Assembly (NCBI RefSeq): GCF_001434705.1
Contig: NZ_AZDJ01000026.1
Coordinates: 6,665 to 70,664, forward strand
Length of the DNA: 64,000 bases
Reading direction: 5' to 3'
From: Lacticaseibacillus nasuensis JCM 17158
GTDB taxonomy: Bacteria > Bacillota > Bacilli > Lactobacillales > Lactobacillaceae
Position 1 is the stretch's first letter. Each line of letters starts with the position of its first letter. Under the pieces are notes generated by a model that did no database searches, had not been told where the DNA came from, and was given only the letters and a program-made list of their open reading frames with translations. Position numbers and translations under genes: made by a program. Below are positions 51,955 through 63,419 of the stretch, piece after piece.

Positions 51955-54192
51955 ATGGATGCCTTGTTGACTGGCATGAACGATAAACAAACGGAGGCGG
52001 TGCTCGCCACCCAAGGGCCGGTGCTGATTATGGCCGGCGCCGGGTCCGGGAAAACGCGGGTGTTGACGCACCGCATCGCGTATTTGATCGAGCAGCAAAA
52101 CGTCAACCCGTGGCGCGTGTTGGCCATCACCTTTACCAACAAGGCGGCGAAGGAAATGAAGGAACGGGTGGGGAAGCTGCTGGATCCCGAACTCGCCCGC
52201 GATGTCTGGGTGTCGACCTTTCACGCTTTGTGCGTACGCATCTTGCGCCGGGACATCGAGCAGCTCGGCTACACCAAGGCCTTCACCATCGCCGACCCGG
52301 CCGAGCAGCTGACGCTGGTCAAGCACATCTTGAAGGACATGAACCTCGACCCGAAGCGCTTCGATCCGAAAAGCATCCTCGGCGCTATTTCCACGGCGAA
52401 AAACGATTTGCTGACGCCGAGCGACTACGCCGAGCAAGCGGCCAGTCCGTTTGAAAAGGTAGTCGTCGATGTCTATACCGAGTACCAAAAGCGGCTGAAA
52501 AGTGACCAGGCGCTGGATTTTGATGACTTGATCATGCAGACCATCGTGTTGTTCAAGCAAAGCCCGGACACCTTGAAGTTTTACCAAAACAAGTTTCAAT
52601 ACATCCACGTCGACGAGTATCAGGACACCAACGAGGCGCAATACCAGCTGGTGACGATGCTGGCGGCGGGGTATCGCAACCTGTGCGTCGTCGGGGATGC
52701 TGACCAAAGCATCTACGGCTGGCGCGGGGCCAACATGCAAAACATCCTGGACTTTCAAGACGACTATCCGGACGCTCAGGTGATTTTGCTCGAGCAAAAC
52801 TACCGCTCGACCAAGACGATTCTCTCGGCGGCCAACGACGTTATCAAGAACAACGCCAAGCGCCAGGTGAAGACCTTGTGGACGGAGAATCCCACCGGCG
52901 ACAAGATCACCTATTACCGCGCGCAAAACGAAACCGACGAGGCCTTTTTCGTCATCAAGCAAATCGAGGCAGAAATGGCGGACCACCACCGCCAATTCGG
53001 TGATTTTGCCGTGCTGTACCGGACCAACGCGCAGTCGCGGTCCATTGAAGAGGCGTTCTTGAAGGCCAGCATTCCGTATCAGGTCATCGGCGGCCACAAG
53101 TTCTACGACCGCAAGGAAATTCGCGACGCCTTGGCGTACTTCCGGCTGGTGATCAACCCGGCCGACGACATGAGCTTCGCCCGCATCGTCAACGAACCCA
53201 AGCGCGGCATCGGCGCCACCAGCATCGAGAAGCTGCAGGCTTTCGCCACGCAAAACGGCTGGTCGCTGCTGGAAGCGGCGATCAACGCCGAGCTGTCCCC
53301 GGTGGGCGGCAAGGCGCGCAAGGCGCTGGCCGACTTCGGGCACACCATTCAGCAGCTGATTGCCAAGAAACCCGGCCAAACCGTCACCGACTTGATGCAG
53401 GCCATTCTCACCGACACCGGCTACCTGCCGACCTTAAAGGCGGCCAACACCGTCGAGGCCGACACGCGGGTCGAGAACCTTGAGGAATTGCTGTCCGTGA
53501 CGCAAAACTTTGATTCAAGCTACGAGCCTGAAGAAGAAGACAGCGACATTTTCGTCGACTTCATCGCCGACCTGGCCTTGGTGTCCGATCAAGACACGGA
53601 GGACGAAGACGCCCAAGAAGTCACGCTGATGACGCTGCACGCCGCCAAGGGGCTCGAGTTCCCGGTGGTGTTCCTGGTCGGCATGGAAGAGGGCTTGTTC
53701 CCGCTAGGCCGCGCGGCGATGGATGAAGACGACTTGGAAGAAGAGCGGCGGCTGGCCTATGTCGGCATCACCCGGGCGCAAAAGAAGCTGTATCTGACTA
53801 ACGCGTATGGCCGCCTGCTTTATGGCCAGCGGCAAACCAATCCGCAAAGTCGCTTCATCGACGAGATCGCGGATGATTTGCTGACGACTGCCGGCAACGC
53901 CGCACCGACCAGCGACATTCCGTTCATCAACCGCACGCAACAGGCGGTGACGCCGACCTTTTCACCGAAGCGCCGCACCGGCACCAAGGCGACGGTGGTC
54001 AGCGCCGGACCGACCAGCGCGGCAGGTAAAACCGCTTGGGTCGCCGGCGACAAGGCGGAACATCGCAAGTGGGGCGTCGGCACCGTGGTCAAGGTGTCCG
54101 GCACCGGCGACGATCAGGAACTCGACATTGCTTTTCCAACCATGGGCGTCAAGCGCCTGCTGGCCGCATTCGCCCCAATCGTGAAAAAATAG
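51955..54192 (+). CDS. pcrA: ATP-dependent DNA helicase PcrA
   Basis: UvrD/Rep superfamily 1A helicase for repair and plasmid replication. Motifs: AGAGSGKTRVLTHRI (Walker A) near residue 25, FHALCVRIL near 86, VDEYQDTN (Walker B) near 220, GDADQSIYGWRGA near 243, QNYRS near 281, TLHAAKGLEF near 560 and VGITRAQ near 600. The C-terminus has the Tudor-like KVSGTGDDQELDIAF segment. Length is 745. It begins the pcrA-ligA-camS block common to lactobacilli and is 9 bases from ligA. Confidence 0.97.
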   Translation: MDALLTGMNDKQTEAVLATQGPVLIMAGAGSGKTRVLTHRIAYLIEQQNVNPWRVLAITFTNKAAKEMKERVGKLLDPELARDVWVSTFHALCVRILRRDIEQLGYTKAFTIADPAEQLTLVKHILKDMNLDPKRFDPKSILGAISTAKNDLLTPSDYAEQAASPFEKVVVDVYTEYQKRLKSDQALDFDDLIMQTIVLFKQSPDTLKFYQNKFQYIHVDEYQDTNEAQYQLVTMLAAGYRNLCVVGDADQSIYGWRGANMQNILDFQDDYPDAQVILLEQNYRSTKTILSAANDVIKNNAKRQVKTLWTENPTGDKITYYRAQNETDEAFFVIKQIEAEMADHHRQFGDFAVLYRTNAQSRSIEEAFLKASIPYQVIGGHKFYDRKEIRDALAYFRLVINPADDMSFARIVNEPKRGIGATSIEKLQAFATQNGWSLLEAAINAELSPVGGKARKALADFGHTIQQLIAKKPGQTVTDLMQAILTDTGYLPTLKAANTVEADTRVENLEELLSVTQNFDSSYEPEEEDSDIFVDFIADLALVSDQDTEDEDAQEVTLMTLHAAKGLEFPVVFLVGMEEGLFPLGRAAMDEDDLEEERRLAYVGITRAQKKLYLTNAYGRLLYGQRQTNPQSRFIDEIADDLLTTAGNAAPTSDIPFINRTQQAVTPTFSPKRRTGTKATVVSAGPTSAAGKTAWVAGDKAEHRKWGVGTVVKVSGTGDDQELDIAFPTMGVKRLLAAFAPIVKK

Positions 54193-56211
<2,019 letters not shown>

Positions 56212-56219
56212 GGCGCTCC

Positions 56220-57374
56220 ATGAAGAAATTGTTTGTGCTGTTGGCCACCGCGGCTACGCTGATGTTGGCCGCTTGCGGCAAGCTCAGTTTTGATTCGGAT
56301 ACCACCAGCACGGCCAAAAGCGGCACGACTACCGGCGCGTACCAAACCACCGGCACGGTCGACAACTCGATGTACCAAGGCGTCATCAAGAACGGCCGCT
56401 ACCAAACCAGCTCGGCGCGCGGCTTACAGCTGACGCAAAACACCCAAGGCAGCAACATGTTCAACGTCAAAAGCATGGAAAACGGCTTGTTGACGCTGGC
56501 CAAGCAGCAGTTTTCCACCAGCAAGTACGTGTTCCAAGAAGGCCAGCTGCTGTCGACGGCGACGGCCGAGAACTGGCTGGGGCGGCAAAGCAAAAGCAAT
56601 CCCACCGGCTTAAACCCCGCCGATAACGGCAAGAATGGCGAAACCACCCGCGCGCCGATTTACCTGCAGACGCTGTTGGAGCAAGACTTCATGGTGCAAG
56701 CCGGCAACAAGCTGAACCTCGGCGGCGTCGCGATCGCGCTGGGCCTCAACGAATACGACTATTACACCAAAGAACAATACGGCGCCACCTACACGACGCA
56801 CATCGGCGATGCCGCGCTGACCAAGCAAGGCAAGGCGATGGCGCAAACCGTTGTGAACCGCCTGCGCAAGCTCAAAGGCGTCGGCAACGACACCCCGATC
56901 ATCATCGGCCTGTACAAAAACGCCGGCGCCGATTCGCTGGTCGGCGGCACCTTCATCGATTACGTCGTCAGCAAGTCCGGCACGAGCCTGGGCAGCTGGA
57001 GCAACGTCAACGAGAAAAACCAGGTCCTGCCGACGGTGGAAAACGCCAAGCCAATCAACCAAACCGTGGCCGACGACTTCGACAACTTCAAGGACAAGGT
57101 GCAAAACTTCTTCCCGACGCTGGCCGGGGTGACGGCGCAGACGCATTACACCAACAACAACCTCACCGGCATGAACGTGACGATCAACACGCAGTTTTAC
57201 GGGGAAAGCGAGATTCAAAGCTTTACCCAGCTGGTGGCCACCAGCGCCACCAAGTACCTGCCGGCTGGCGTGAAGCTCGAGATCACGATTCAATCCACCG
57301 GCGGGGTGCAGGCCTTCATTGCCCGCGAAAGTGGCAGCAAGGGCTTGTACACGCACGTCTTCAGCAGTTATTAA
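56220..57374 (+). CDS. camS: CamS family sex pheromone-precursor lipoprotein
   Basis: Exported lipoprotein of 384 residues. The signal peptide has a lipobox LAAC with Cys19; in enterococci the cleaved signal peptide yields a pheromone. The mature domain matches CamS (GLNEYDYYTKEQYGATYTTH near 180, GGTFIDYVVSKSG near 245). ATG at 56220 follows AAGTGAGG and lies eight bases after ligA. A longer in-frame extension inside ligA is not credible. Its role in lactobacilli is not known. Confidence 0.93.
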   Translation: MKKLFVLLATAATLMLAACGKLSFDSDTTSTAKSGTTTGAYQTTGTVDNSMYQGVIKNGRYQTSSARGLQLTQNTQGSNMFNVKSMENGLLTLAKQQFSTSKYVFQEGQLLSTATAENWLGRQSKSNPTGLNPADNGKNGETTRAPIYLQTLLEQDFMVQAGNKLNLGGVAIALGLNEYDYYTKEQYGATYTTHIGDAALTKQGKAMAQTVVNRLRKLKGVGNDTPIIIGLYKNAGADSLVGGTFIDYVVSKSGTSLGSWSNVNEKNQVLPTVENAKPINQTVADDFDNFKDKVQNFFPTLAGVTAQTHYTNNNLTGMNVTINTQFYGESEIQSFTQLVATSATKYLPAGVKLEITIQSTGGVQAFIARESGSKGLYTHVFSSY

Positions 57375-57381
57375 CCCTCGA

Positions 57382-57409
57382 GGTGGCGACGCAGGTTGCC
57401 GCCTTTTTT
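57382..57409 (+). terminator. Terminator of camS
   Basis: GGTGGCGAC pairs with GTTGCCGCC (including G-U pairs) around GCAG, followed by TTTTTT. Confidence 0.82.
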
Positions 57410-57442
57410 CGTTCGGCCGTGGGCTCGCAGCGCGCATTGGTA

Positions 57443-57451
57443 TGGTAGAAT
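57443..57451 (+). promoter_or_regulatory. Extended -10 promoter of gatCAB
   Basis: TGG TAGAAT, 35 bases before gatC. Confidence 0.6.
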
Positions 57452-57485
57452 AAACTCAGTTTGCAAGAAAGAAAGTGGGGATCAC

Positions 57486-57782
57486 ATGATCAGCAAAGAA
57501 AGCGTGGCGCATGTCGCCGATCTCGCGCGACTCAGCTTCACTGAACAGGAATTGCAGGAGTTCACTGGGCAACTCGATGAAATCCTCGGCATGGTGGCCC
57601 AACTCGATGAAGTCGACACCACCGGCGTGCCGGCGACGACGCAAAGCATTGCGTTGAACAACGTGATGCGCCCCGATGAGGCCACGGCGCCAATGAGCCC
57701 CGACGCCTTGATGCAAAACGTGCCGACGCACAAGGGCACGTTGATTCAGGTGCCGGCCATCATCGACAAGGAGGAAGACTAG
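57486..57782 (+). CDS. gatC: Aspartyl/glutamyl-tRNA amidotransferase subunit C
   Basis: Small subunit of GatCAB, which converts Glu-tRNA(Gln) to Gln-tRNA(Gln) in bacteria lacking glutaminyl-tRNA synthetase. The sequence matches GatC ([20 protein letters not shown] near the start; MRPDEATA near 65). Length is 98 residues. ATG at 57486 follows AGTGGGG. gatA starts one base after its stop, showing operon organisation. Confidence 0.95.
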   Translation: MISKESVAHVADLARLSFTEQELQEFTGQLDEILGMVAQLDEVDTTGVPATTQSIALNNVMRPDEATAPMSPDALMQNVPTHKGTLIQVPAIIDKEED

Positions 57783-57783
57783 C

Positions 57784-59238
57784 GTGGACTTTTTCAAGCA
57801 TGATTTAGCAGCGATTCACACCCAGCTGGTCAACGGGGACCTGCGCACCAGCGACTTGGTGCGCGACACCTTGGCCGGGATTCACGCCACCGACGCCGAC
57901 TTGGCCGCCTTTATCAGCGTCAACGACGACGCTGTGGCCGCCGCCGAAGCGCAAGACGCGGCGGGCATCAAAGCCGACGCGCCGCTGGCCGGGATTCCGA
58001 TTGGCATCAAGGACAACATCGTCACCAAGGGGCTGACCACCACCGCGGCGTCGAAAATGTTGGCCAATTTTACGCCGATTTTTGACGCGACCGTGGTGGA
58101 GAAGCTTCACGCGGCCGGGGCCATCACCGTCGGCAAGTTGAACATGGATGAATTCGCCATGGGCAGCTCGACGGAAAACTCGGCGTTCCACCCGACGAAA
58201 AACGCCTGGGATCACAGCCGGGTGCCTGGCGGTTCGTCAGGTGGCTCCGCGGCGGCCGTGGCCGCCGGCGAGATTCCCGTCGCGCTGGGCAGCGACACCG
58301 GCGGCTCGATTCGCCAGCCGGCTGCCTTTAACGGCATCGTCGGCATGAAGCCGACGTATGGCCGCGTGTCGCGCTGGGGCTTGATTGCCTTTGCCTCGAG
58401 CCTCGATGTCATCGGGACCTTGACGCGCACGGTGCGCGACTCGGCCACGGTGCTGAATGTCATTGCCGGCCACGACGACCGCGACGCCACCAGCGCCACT
58501 GAACCCGTGCCGGATTTCACCGCCAAAATCGGCGACAGCATCAAGGGGATGCGCATCGCCTTGCCTGAGGAATACTTAGGCGAAGGCGTCGATCCCAAAG
58601 TCACCGAGCGGATTCAAGCCGCGGCCACGCAGTTGCGCGCACTCGGCGCGACGGTGGAAACCGTCAGCCTGCCACACACCAAGTACGCCGTGCCGAGCTA
58701 TTACATCATCGCCAGCTCCGAGGCCAGCTCGAACCTGCAGCGCTTCGATGGCATTCGCTACGGCTTTCGGGCCAAGGACGTCAAGAATCTGGACGATGTT
58801 TACGTGCGCTCGCGCTCCGAAGGCTTCGGCCCCGAGGTCAAGCGCCGCATCATGCTGGGGACGTTTAGCCTGTCCGCCGGGTTCTACGATGCCTACTTCA
58901 AAAAAGCCGCGCAGGTGCGCACGCTGATTGCGCAGGACTTCGCCAAGGTGTTTGCCGATTACGACCTCGTGATGGGGCCGACCACGCCGACGCCGGCGTT
59001 TAAGCTGGGCGAGCGGGTCAGCGATCCGGTGACGATGTACATGAACGACATTCTCACCATCGCGGTGAACCTGGCGGGGCTGCCGGCGATTTCCGTGCCG
59101 GCCGGTTTTGTCGACGGCTTGCCGGTGGGGCTGCAGCTCATCGGCCCGCAATTCGCCGAGCCGACGATTTACCAGGCGGCCGCGGCGTTTGAGGCGGCCA
59201 ACGACTATGTGGCTCAAATCCCGGGAGGTGCGCGCTAA
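57784..59238 (+). CDS. gatA: Aspartyl/glutamyl-tRNA amidotransferase subunit A
   Basis: Amidase subunit that releases ammonia from glutamine. The amidase signature [14 protein letters not shown] is near residue 150, the catalytic Ser-cisSer-Lys system is in [10 protein letters not shown] near 75 and [12 protein letters not shown] near 170. Length is 484. GTG start; its end overlaps gatB by one base. Confidence 0.97.
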   Translation: MDFFKHDLAAIHTQLVNGDLRTSDLVRDTLAGIHATDADLAAFISVNDDAVAAAEAQDAAGIKADAPLAGIPIGIKDNIVTKGLTTTAASKMLANFTPIFDATVVEKLHAAGAITVGKLNMDEFAMGSSTENSAFHPTKNAWDHSRVPGGSSGGSAAAVAAGEIPVALGSDTGGSIRQPAAFNGIVGMKPTYGRVSRWGLIAFASSLDVIGTLTRTVRDSATVLNVIAGHDDRDATSATEPVPDFTAKIGDSIKGMRIALPEEYLGEGVDPKVTERIQAAATQLRALGATVETVSLPHTKYAVPSYYIIASSEASSNLQRFDGIRYGFRAKDVKNLDDVYVRSRSEGFGPEVKRRIMLGTFSLSAGFYDAYFKKAAQVRTLIAQDFAKVFADYDLVMGPTTPTPAFKLGERVSDPVTMYMNDILTIAVNLAGLPAISVPAGFVDGLPVGLQLIGPQFAEPTIYQAAAAFEAANDYVAQIPGGAR

Positions 59239-60668
59239 TGAATTTCGAAACCACGATCGGGTTGGAAGTCCACGTCGAACTCAAGACCCATTCCAAAATG
59301 TTTTCGCCGGCGCCGGTTAGTTATGGTGCCGAGCCCAACACGCAAACCAACGTCATCGACTGGGGCTTCCCCGGCGTCTTGCCGAGCATCAACAAAGGCG
59401 CCTACAGCTACGGTTTGATGGTGGCGCTGGCGCTGCACGCCGACATCACGCGGCAGACCCATTTTGACCGGAAGAATTATTTCTACCCGGACAACCCGAA
59501 GGCCTACCAGATCACGCAAAACGAACAGCCGCTGGCCACCAACGGCTGGATCGAAGTCGAAACCGACAACGGCAAGAAGCGCATCGGCATTGCCGAGCTG
59601 CACATCGAAGAAGACGCCGGGAAGAACCAGCACGATCCCGATGGTTATTCCTATGTCGACTTGAACCGCCAAGGCACGCCGCTGATCGAAATCGTCTCCA
59701 AGCCCGACATCGAAACGCCGGAGGAGGCCTACCAATACCTCGAGCAATTGCGGCAAATCGTGCAATTCACCGGCGCCTCCGACGTCAAGATGGAGGAAGG
59801 CTCGATGCGGGTGGACACCAACCTCTCCGTGCGGCCTTATGGACAGGCGGATTTTGGCACGAAAACCGAAATCAAGAACTTGAACTCCTTCAACCACGTC
59901 CGCGACGGCTTGGCCTATGAGCAAAAGCGCCAGATTCAAACGCTGATGGCCGGCGGCATCATCCAGCAGGAAACGCGCCGCTGGGACGTCGACAAGAAGG
60001 AAACGATTCTGATGCGGGTCAAGGAAGGCGCGGATGATTACCGCTACTTCCCAGAGCCCGACTTGCCGCCGGTGACGGTGGACGACGCTTGGATTCAAGA
60101 GGTCCAAGCCGCCTTGCCGGAAAACCCGGCGCAACGTCGCGCCCGCTACGTCAACGAGTGGGGGATTCCCGCCTATGACGCCGGCGTCTTGACGCTGACG
60201 CTTGAAATGGCGAACTTCTTTGAGGAAACCGTGGCGGGCGGCGCCGATCCGAAGCTGGCTTCCAACTGGCTGATGGGCGAAGTCTCCGGTTACCTGAACG
60301 CCGAGCACCTTGAGCTTAAGGACACGAAGCTGACGCCGGCGCACCTGAGCAAAATGATTCAGCTGATTGAAGACGGTACCATTTCCAGCAAGATCGCCAA
60401 GAAGGTCTTCCAGCAAATCATCGCCAACGACACCGACCCAGAGGAATGGGTCCGCGCCAAGGGCATGGTGCAGGAATCCGACCCGGCGGTATTGACGCCG
60501 ATTATCACCGCGATTCTGGATGCCAATCAGCAAAGTATCGACGACTTCCACAACGGCAAGGACCGCGCCGTTGGGTTCTTGGTCGGCCAAATCATGAAGC
60601 AAACTCACGGCCAGGCCAACCCGAAAGTCGTCAACCAGATCCTCATGAGTGAAATCAAAAAACGTTAG
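59238..60668 (+). CDS. gatB: Aspartyl/glutamyl-tRNA amidotransferase subunit B
   Basis: Kinase/transferase subunit that activates the tRNA-bound glutamate. Conserved segments are [19 protein letters not shown] at the start, LHIEEDAGK near 117, [17 protein letters not shown] near 140 and [11 protein letters not shown] near 272. The C-terminal tRNA-binding YqeY-like region is complete. Length is 476. It overlaps gatA by one base and is followed by dgkB after 16 bases. Confidence 0.97.
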   Translation: MNFETTIGLEVHVELKTHSKMFSPAPVSYGAEPNTQTNVIDWGFPGVLPSINKGAYSYGLMVALALHADITRQTHFDRKNYFYPDNPKAYQITQNEQPLATNGWIEVETDNGKKRIGIAELHIEEDAGKNQHDPDGYSYVDLNRQGTPLIEIVSKPDIETPEEAYQYLEQLRQIVQFTGASDVKMEEGSMRVDTNLSVRPYGQADFGTKTEIKNLNSFNHVRDGLAYEQKRQIQTLMAGGIIQQETRRWDVDKKETILMRVKEGADDYRYFPEPDLPPVTVDDAWIQEVQAALPENPAQRRARYVNEWGIPAYDAGVLTLTLEMANFFEETVAGGADPKLASNWLMGEVSGYLNAEHLELKDTKLTPAHLSKMIQLIEDGTISSKIAKKVFQQIIANDTDPEEWVRAKGMVQESDPAVLTPIITAILDANQQSIDDFHNGKDRAVGFLVGQIMKQTHGQANPKVVNQILMSEIKKR

Positions 60669-60684
60669 ACTGAGAGGTTGCATC

Positions 60685-61692
60685 ATGCCACGTGCGCGGT
60701 TAATTTATAATCCAACTTCTGGTAACGAAGGCATGCGCCGCTATGTTGCCGATATTTTAGACGTGTTGGAACAAGCCGGCTACGAAAGCTCGGCCTTCCA
60801 AACCACCCCCAAACCGTTTTCTGCCAAGCAGGAAGCCGCTCGCGCCACCGCGGCCGGCTTCGACTTGATTGTCGGCGCCGGCGGGGATGGCACGATCAAC
60901 GAGGTCATCAACGGCATCGCCCCGGCGCCGCACCGGCCGAAGCTCGCCATCATTCCGGCGGGCACGACCAACGACTACGCCCGGGCGCTGCGGATTCCCC
61001 GCGATGATCCGGTGGCCGCGGCCAAGCTCGTCTTGAAGGGACAGACCCTAGCGATGGACATTGGCCGCGCCGGCAAGCATTACTTCATGAACATTGCCGC
61101 CGGGGGCTTGTTAACCGAGCTCACGTATCAGGTGCCGAGCGAATTCAAGTCGATTTTCGGCTACTTTGCCTATGTCGTGAAGGGCGCGGAGATGTTGCCG
61201 GCGGTGTCGGCGGTGCCAATGCACCTTGAGTACGACGACGGCGTGTATGACGGCCCCGCCAGCATGTTTTTGCTGGGGATGACCAACTCGGTCGGCGGCT
61301 TTGAGCAAATCGTGCCGGACTCGGCACTCGGTGACGGGACGTTTTCGCTGATTGTGGTGAAAACGGCCAACCTTGCCGAAATTCTGGTGCTGATGGGCAA
61401 GGTCTTAAACGGCGGCAAGCACGTCGACGATCCGAACATCATTTACACCAAAACCGCCAAGCTTTCCGCCACGCGCACGGATGGCGAGCCGATGAAAATC
61501 AACCTCGATGGCGACTACGGTGGCGTCACGCCGATGCAGTTTGAAAACCTCAAGCAGCACATCGAAATGTTCGCCAACGTCGACGAGATTCCCAAGAAAA
61601 ATCTCGGCCCCGACGTGATCCCGGCCAGCTACATGGCCGAAATCGAGGAAGTCGCGCACCACGACGTCGATGGCGATGGGAAGATTGGCTGA
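60685..61692 (+). CDS. dgkB: Diacylglycerol kinase
   Basis: Soluble DagK-family lipid kinase that recycles diacylglycerol produced when lipoteichoic acid is made, returning it as phosphatidic acid. Motifs: LIYNPTSGNEGM near the start, VGAGGDGTINEVING near 66 (the GGDGT nucleotide motif) and IPAGTTNDYAR near 93. Length is 335. ATG at 60685 follows TGAGAGG. It ends the gatCAB operon with a terminator. This links to the teichoic acid genes elsewhere in the window. Confidence 0.93.
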   Translation: MPRARLIYNPTSGNEGMRRYVADILDVLEQAGYESSAFQTTPKPFSAKQEAARATAAGFDLIVGAGGDGTINEVINGIAPAPHRPKLAIIPAGTTNDYARALRIPRDDPVAAAKLVLKGQTLAMDIGRAGKHYFMNIAAGGLLTELTYQVPSEFKSIFGYFAYVVKGAEMLPAVSAVPMHLEYDDGVYDGPASMFLLGMTNSVGGFEQIVPDSALGDGTFSLIVVKTANLAEILVLMGKVLNGGKHVDDPNIIYTKTAKLSATRTDGEPMKINLDGDYGGVTPMQFENLKQHIEMFANVDEIPKKNLGPDVIPASYMAEIEEVAHHDVDGDGKIG

Positions 61693-61695
61693 GGA

Positions 61696-61725
61696 AAGCC
61701 GGCTCGCAATGAGCCGGCTTTTTTG
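61696..61725 (+). terminator. Terminator of the gatCAB-dgkB operon
   Basis: AAGCCGGCTC and GAGCCGGCTT around GCAAT, followed by TTTT. Confidence 0.92.
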
Positions 61726-61733
61726 GTAGACTG

Positions 61734-61856
61734 AATCGTGCTCGCCGGGGCAAAAGGCTGCACACAAGTCCACCTAGCACTCGAAAGGCAAAGAGCGCCT
61801 TTCAAGCACTAGGCGGCGCCTGTGCTCCGCCTTTTACCCGCCACCGCTCACAACTT
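61734..61856 (+). repeat. Hairpin repeat, copy D
   Basis: Full copy. Pairs AAAAGGC/GCCTTTT and at the tip CGAAAGG/CCTTTC; the middle stem CACA-AG/CCTGTG is slightly imperfect. It is in tandem with copy E. Confidence 0.9.
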
Positions 61857-61862
61857 TTACTT

Positions 61863-61985
61863 AATCGTGCTCGCAAGCCCAAGGGACTCCGCGTAGGTCC
61901 ACCTAGCACTCGAAAGGCAAAGTGCGCCTTTCAAGCACTAGGCGGCGCCTACGCTGCGTCCCTTAAGCGGGCTTGCTCACAACTT
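61863..61985 (+). repeat. Hairpin repeat, copy E
   Basis: Full copy. Pairs GCAAGCCC/GGGCTTGC, AAGGGAC/GTCCCTT, CGTAGG/CCTACG and CGAAAGG/CCTTTC. It ends 22 bases before the rlmD start, just upstream of AGGAGG. Confidence 0.92.
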
Positions 61986-62007
61986 TTTCCAATAGGAGGA
62001 TACCTGG

Positions 62008-63378
62008 ATGGCAGTCGAAACAGCCCCGGTAACGAAGAATCAAGAACTGACGGTGACCATCACCGATTTAACTTATGAAGGCATGGGCGTCGCGAAGGTG
62101 GGGGACTTCCCGCTGTTTGTCGCGGCGGCCTTGCCCGGCGAAGAAGCGCTCATTCATGTCGTGAAGCTGCAGAAACATTTCGGCTTCGCGCGCGTGGTGA
62201 AGCTCCTGAAGACTTCCCCGGATCGGGTGGCCCCGCGCGATCACGCATATGCGCAGACCGGCATCGCGCCGTTGCAGCATTTGGCCTATCCGGCGCAGTT
62301 GAAATTCAAGCAGCACCAGTTGGAGAATGTGTTTGAAAAGCAGCACCTGGCGATTACCGTGAAGCCGACGCTGGGGATGGCGACGCCAAGTGGCTACCGC
62401 AACAAGGCGCAGATTCCGGTGCGGTTGGTGAATGGCGAGCTCACCACCGGTTTTTATAAGCAGCGCTCGCATGACTTGATTCCGCTGGAAGATTTTTATA
62501 TTCAAGATCCGGCCATCGATGCCGCGATTATCGTCGTGCGGGATTTATTGCGCCAATATGGTTTGACTGCTTATGACGAGCGGACCAACACGGGCTTGGT
62601 GCGGCACATCATGGTGCGGCGCGGGTATTATTCCCACGAGCTGATGATTGTGCTGGTGGTCACCAGCTGGTCGGTGCCGCACCTGGACACGATTGCCCAA
62701 GCGCTCGCCAAGCAACTGCCGGAGCTTGCGAGCTTCATGTTGAACCTCAACGACCAGCGCACCAACGTCGTGTTAGGCCGCAAGTCGCGCGTCGTGTCGG
62801 GCAACGATTACCTCACCGATCAGCTGTTGGGCAACACCTTTCATATTTCCGCGCCGAGTTTTTATCAGGTCAACCCGCAGCAAACCGAGGTCTTGTACGG
62901 CCAGGCGATTGCCGCGGCGGGGCTCACCGGCAGCGAAACCGTCATCGATGCGTATTCCGGCATCGGCACCATCAGCCTGGCGCTGGCCAAGCACGCCAAG
63001 CAGGTCTACGGCGTGGAAGTCGTGCCGAGTGCCGTGGCCGACGCGAAGAAAAATGCGCAGCTGAATGGCTTAGATAACGTGACATTTACGCTGGGCAAGG
63101 CCGAAGAGGTCATGCAAACCTGGCGCGAGCAGGCGTTACCCGTCGACGCCTTGGTCGTGGATCCGCCGCGCAAGGGCTTAGCGCCGGAGTTTATCGCCGC
63201 CACCGGCGTGTTGTTGCCGCCGCGCATCGTCTATGTGTCCTGTAACCCGGCCACGCTGGCCCGCGACATCGCGGCGCTGACCGAGTTCGGCTACAGCGCC
63301 ACGACGACGCAACCGGTCGATATGTTTCCGCAAACGACGCATATCGAGTCGGTCACCGTATTGACCCTCACCAGATAA
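62008..63378 (+). CDS. rlmD: 23S rRNA uracil-5-methyltransferase (RlmD/RlmCD-like)
   Basis: TrmA-family enzyme methylating uridines of 23S rRNA. An N-terminal TRAM domain (about 8-70) is followed by a region where other members have a four-cysteine Fe-S site; here it reads AYAQTGIAPLQHLAYPAQL with no cysteines. The SAM domain has FYQVNPQQTEVLY near 286, DAYSGIGTISLAL near 315 and the catalytic Cys in VYVSCNPATLARD near 411. Length is 456. AGGAGG precedes the ATG; hairpin repeats D and E occupy its upstream region. Confidence 0.92.
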   Translation: MAVETAPVTKNQELTVTITDLTYEGMGVAKVGDFPLFVAAALPGEEALIHVVKLQKHFGFARVVKLLKTSPDRVAPRDHAYAQTGIAPLQHLAYPAQLKFKQHQLENVFEKQHLAITVKPTLGMATPSGYRNKAQIPVRLVNGELTTGFYKQRSHDLIPLEDFYIQDPAIDAAIIVVRDLLRQYGLTAYDERTNTGLVRHIMVRRGYYSHELMIVLVVTSWSVPHLDTIAQALAKQLPELASFMLNLNDQRTNVVLGRKSRVVSGNDYLTDQLLGNTFHISAPSFYQVNPQQTEVLYGQAIAAAGLTGSETVIDAYSGIGTISLALAKHAKQVYGVEVVPSAVADAKKNAQLNGLDNVTFTLGKAEEVMQTWREQALPVDALVVDPPRKGLAPEFIAATGVLLPPRIVYVSCNPATLARDIAALTEFGYSATTTQPVDMFPQTTHIESVTVLTLTR

Positions 63379-63416
63379 AACAAGCGCCGCCTCAACTCGA
63401 GGCGGCGCTTGTTTTC
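63379..63416. terminator. Bidirectional terminator
   Basis: AACAAGCGCCGCCT pairs with AGGCGGCGCTTGTT, followed by TTC; it can end both convergent genes. Confidence 0.88.
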
Positions 63417-63419
63417 ACA

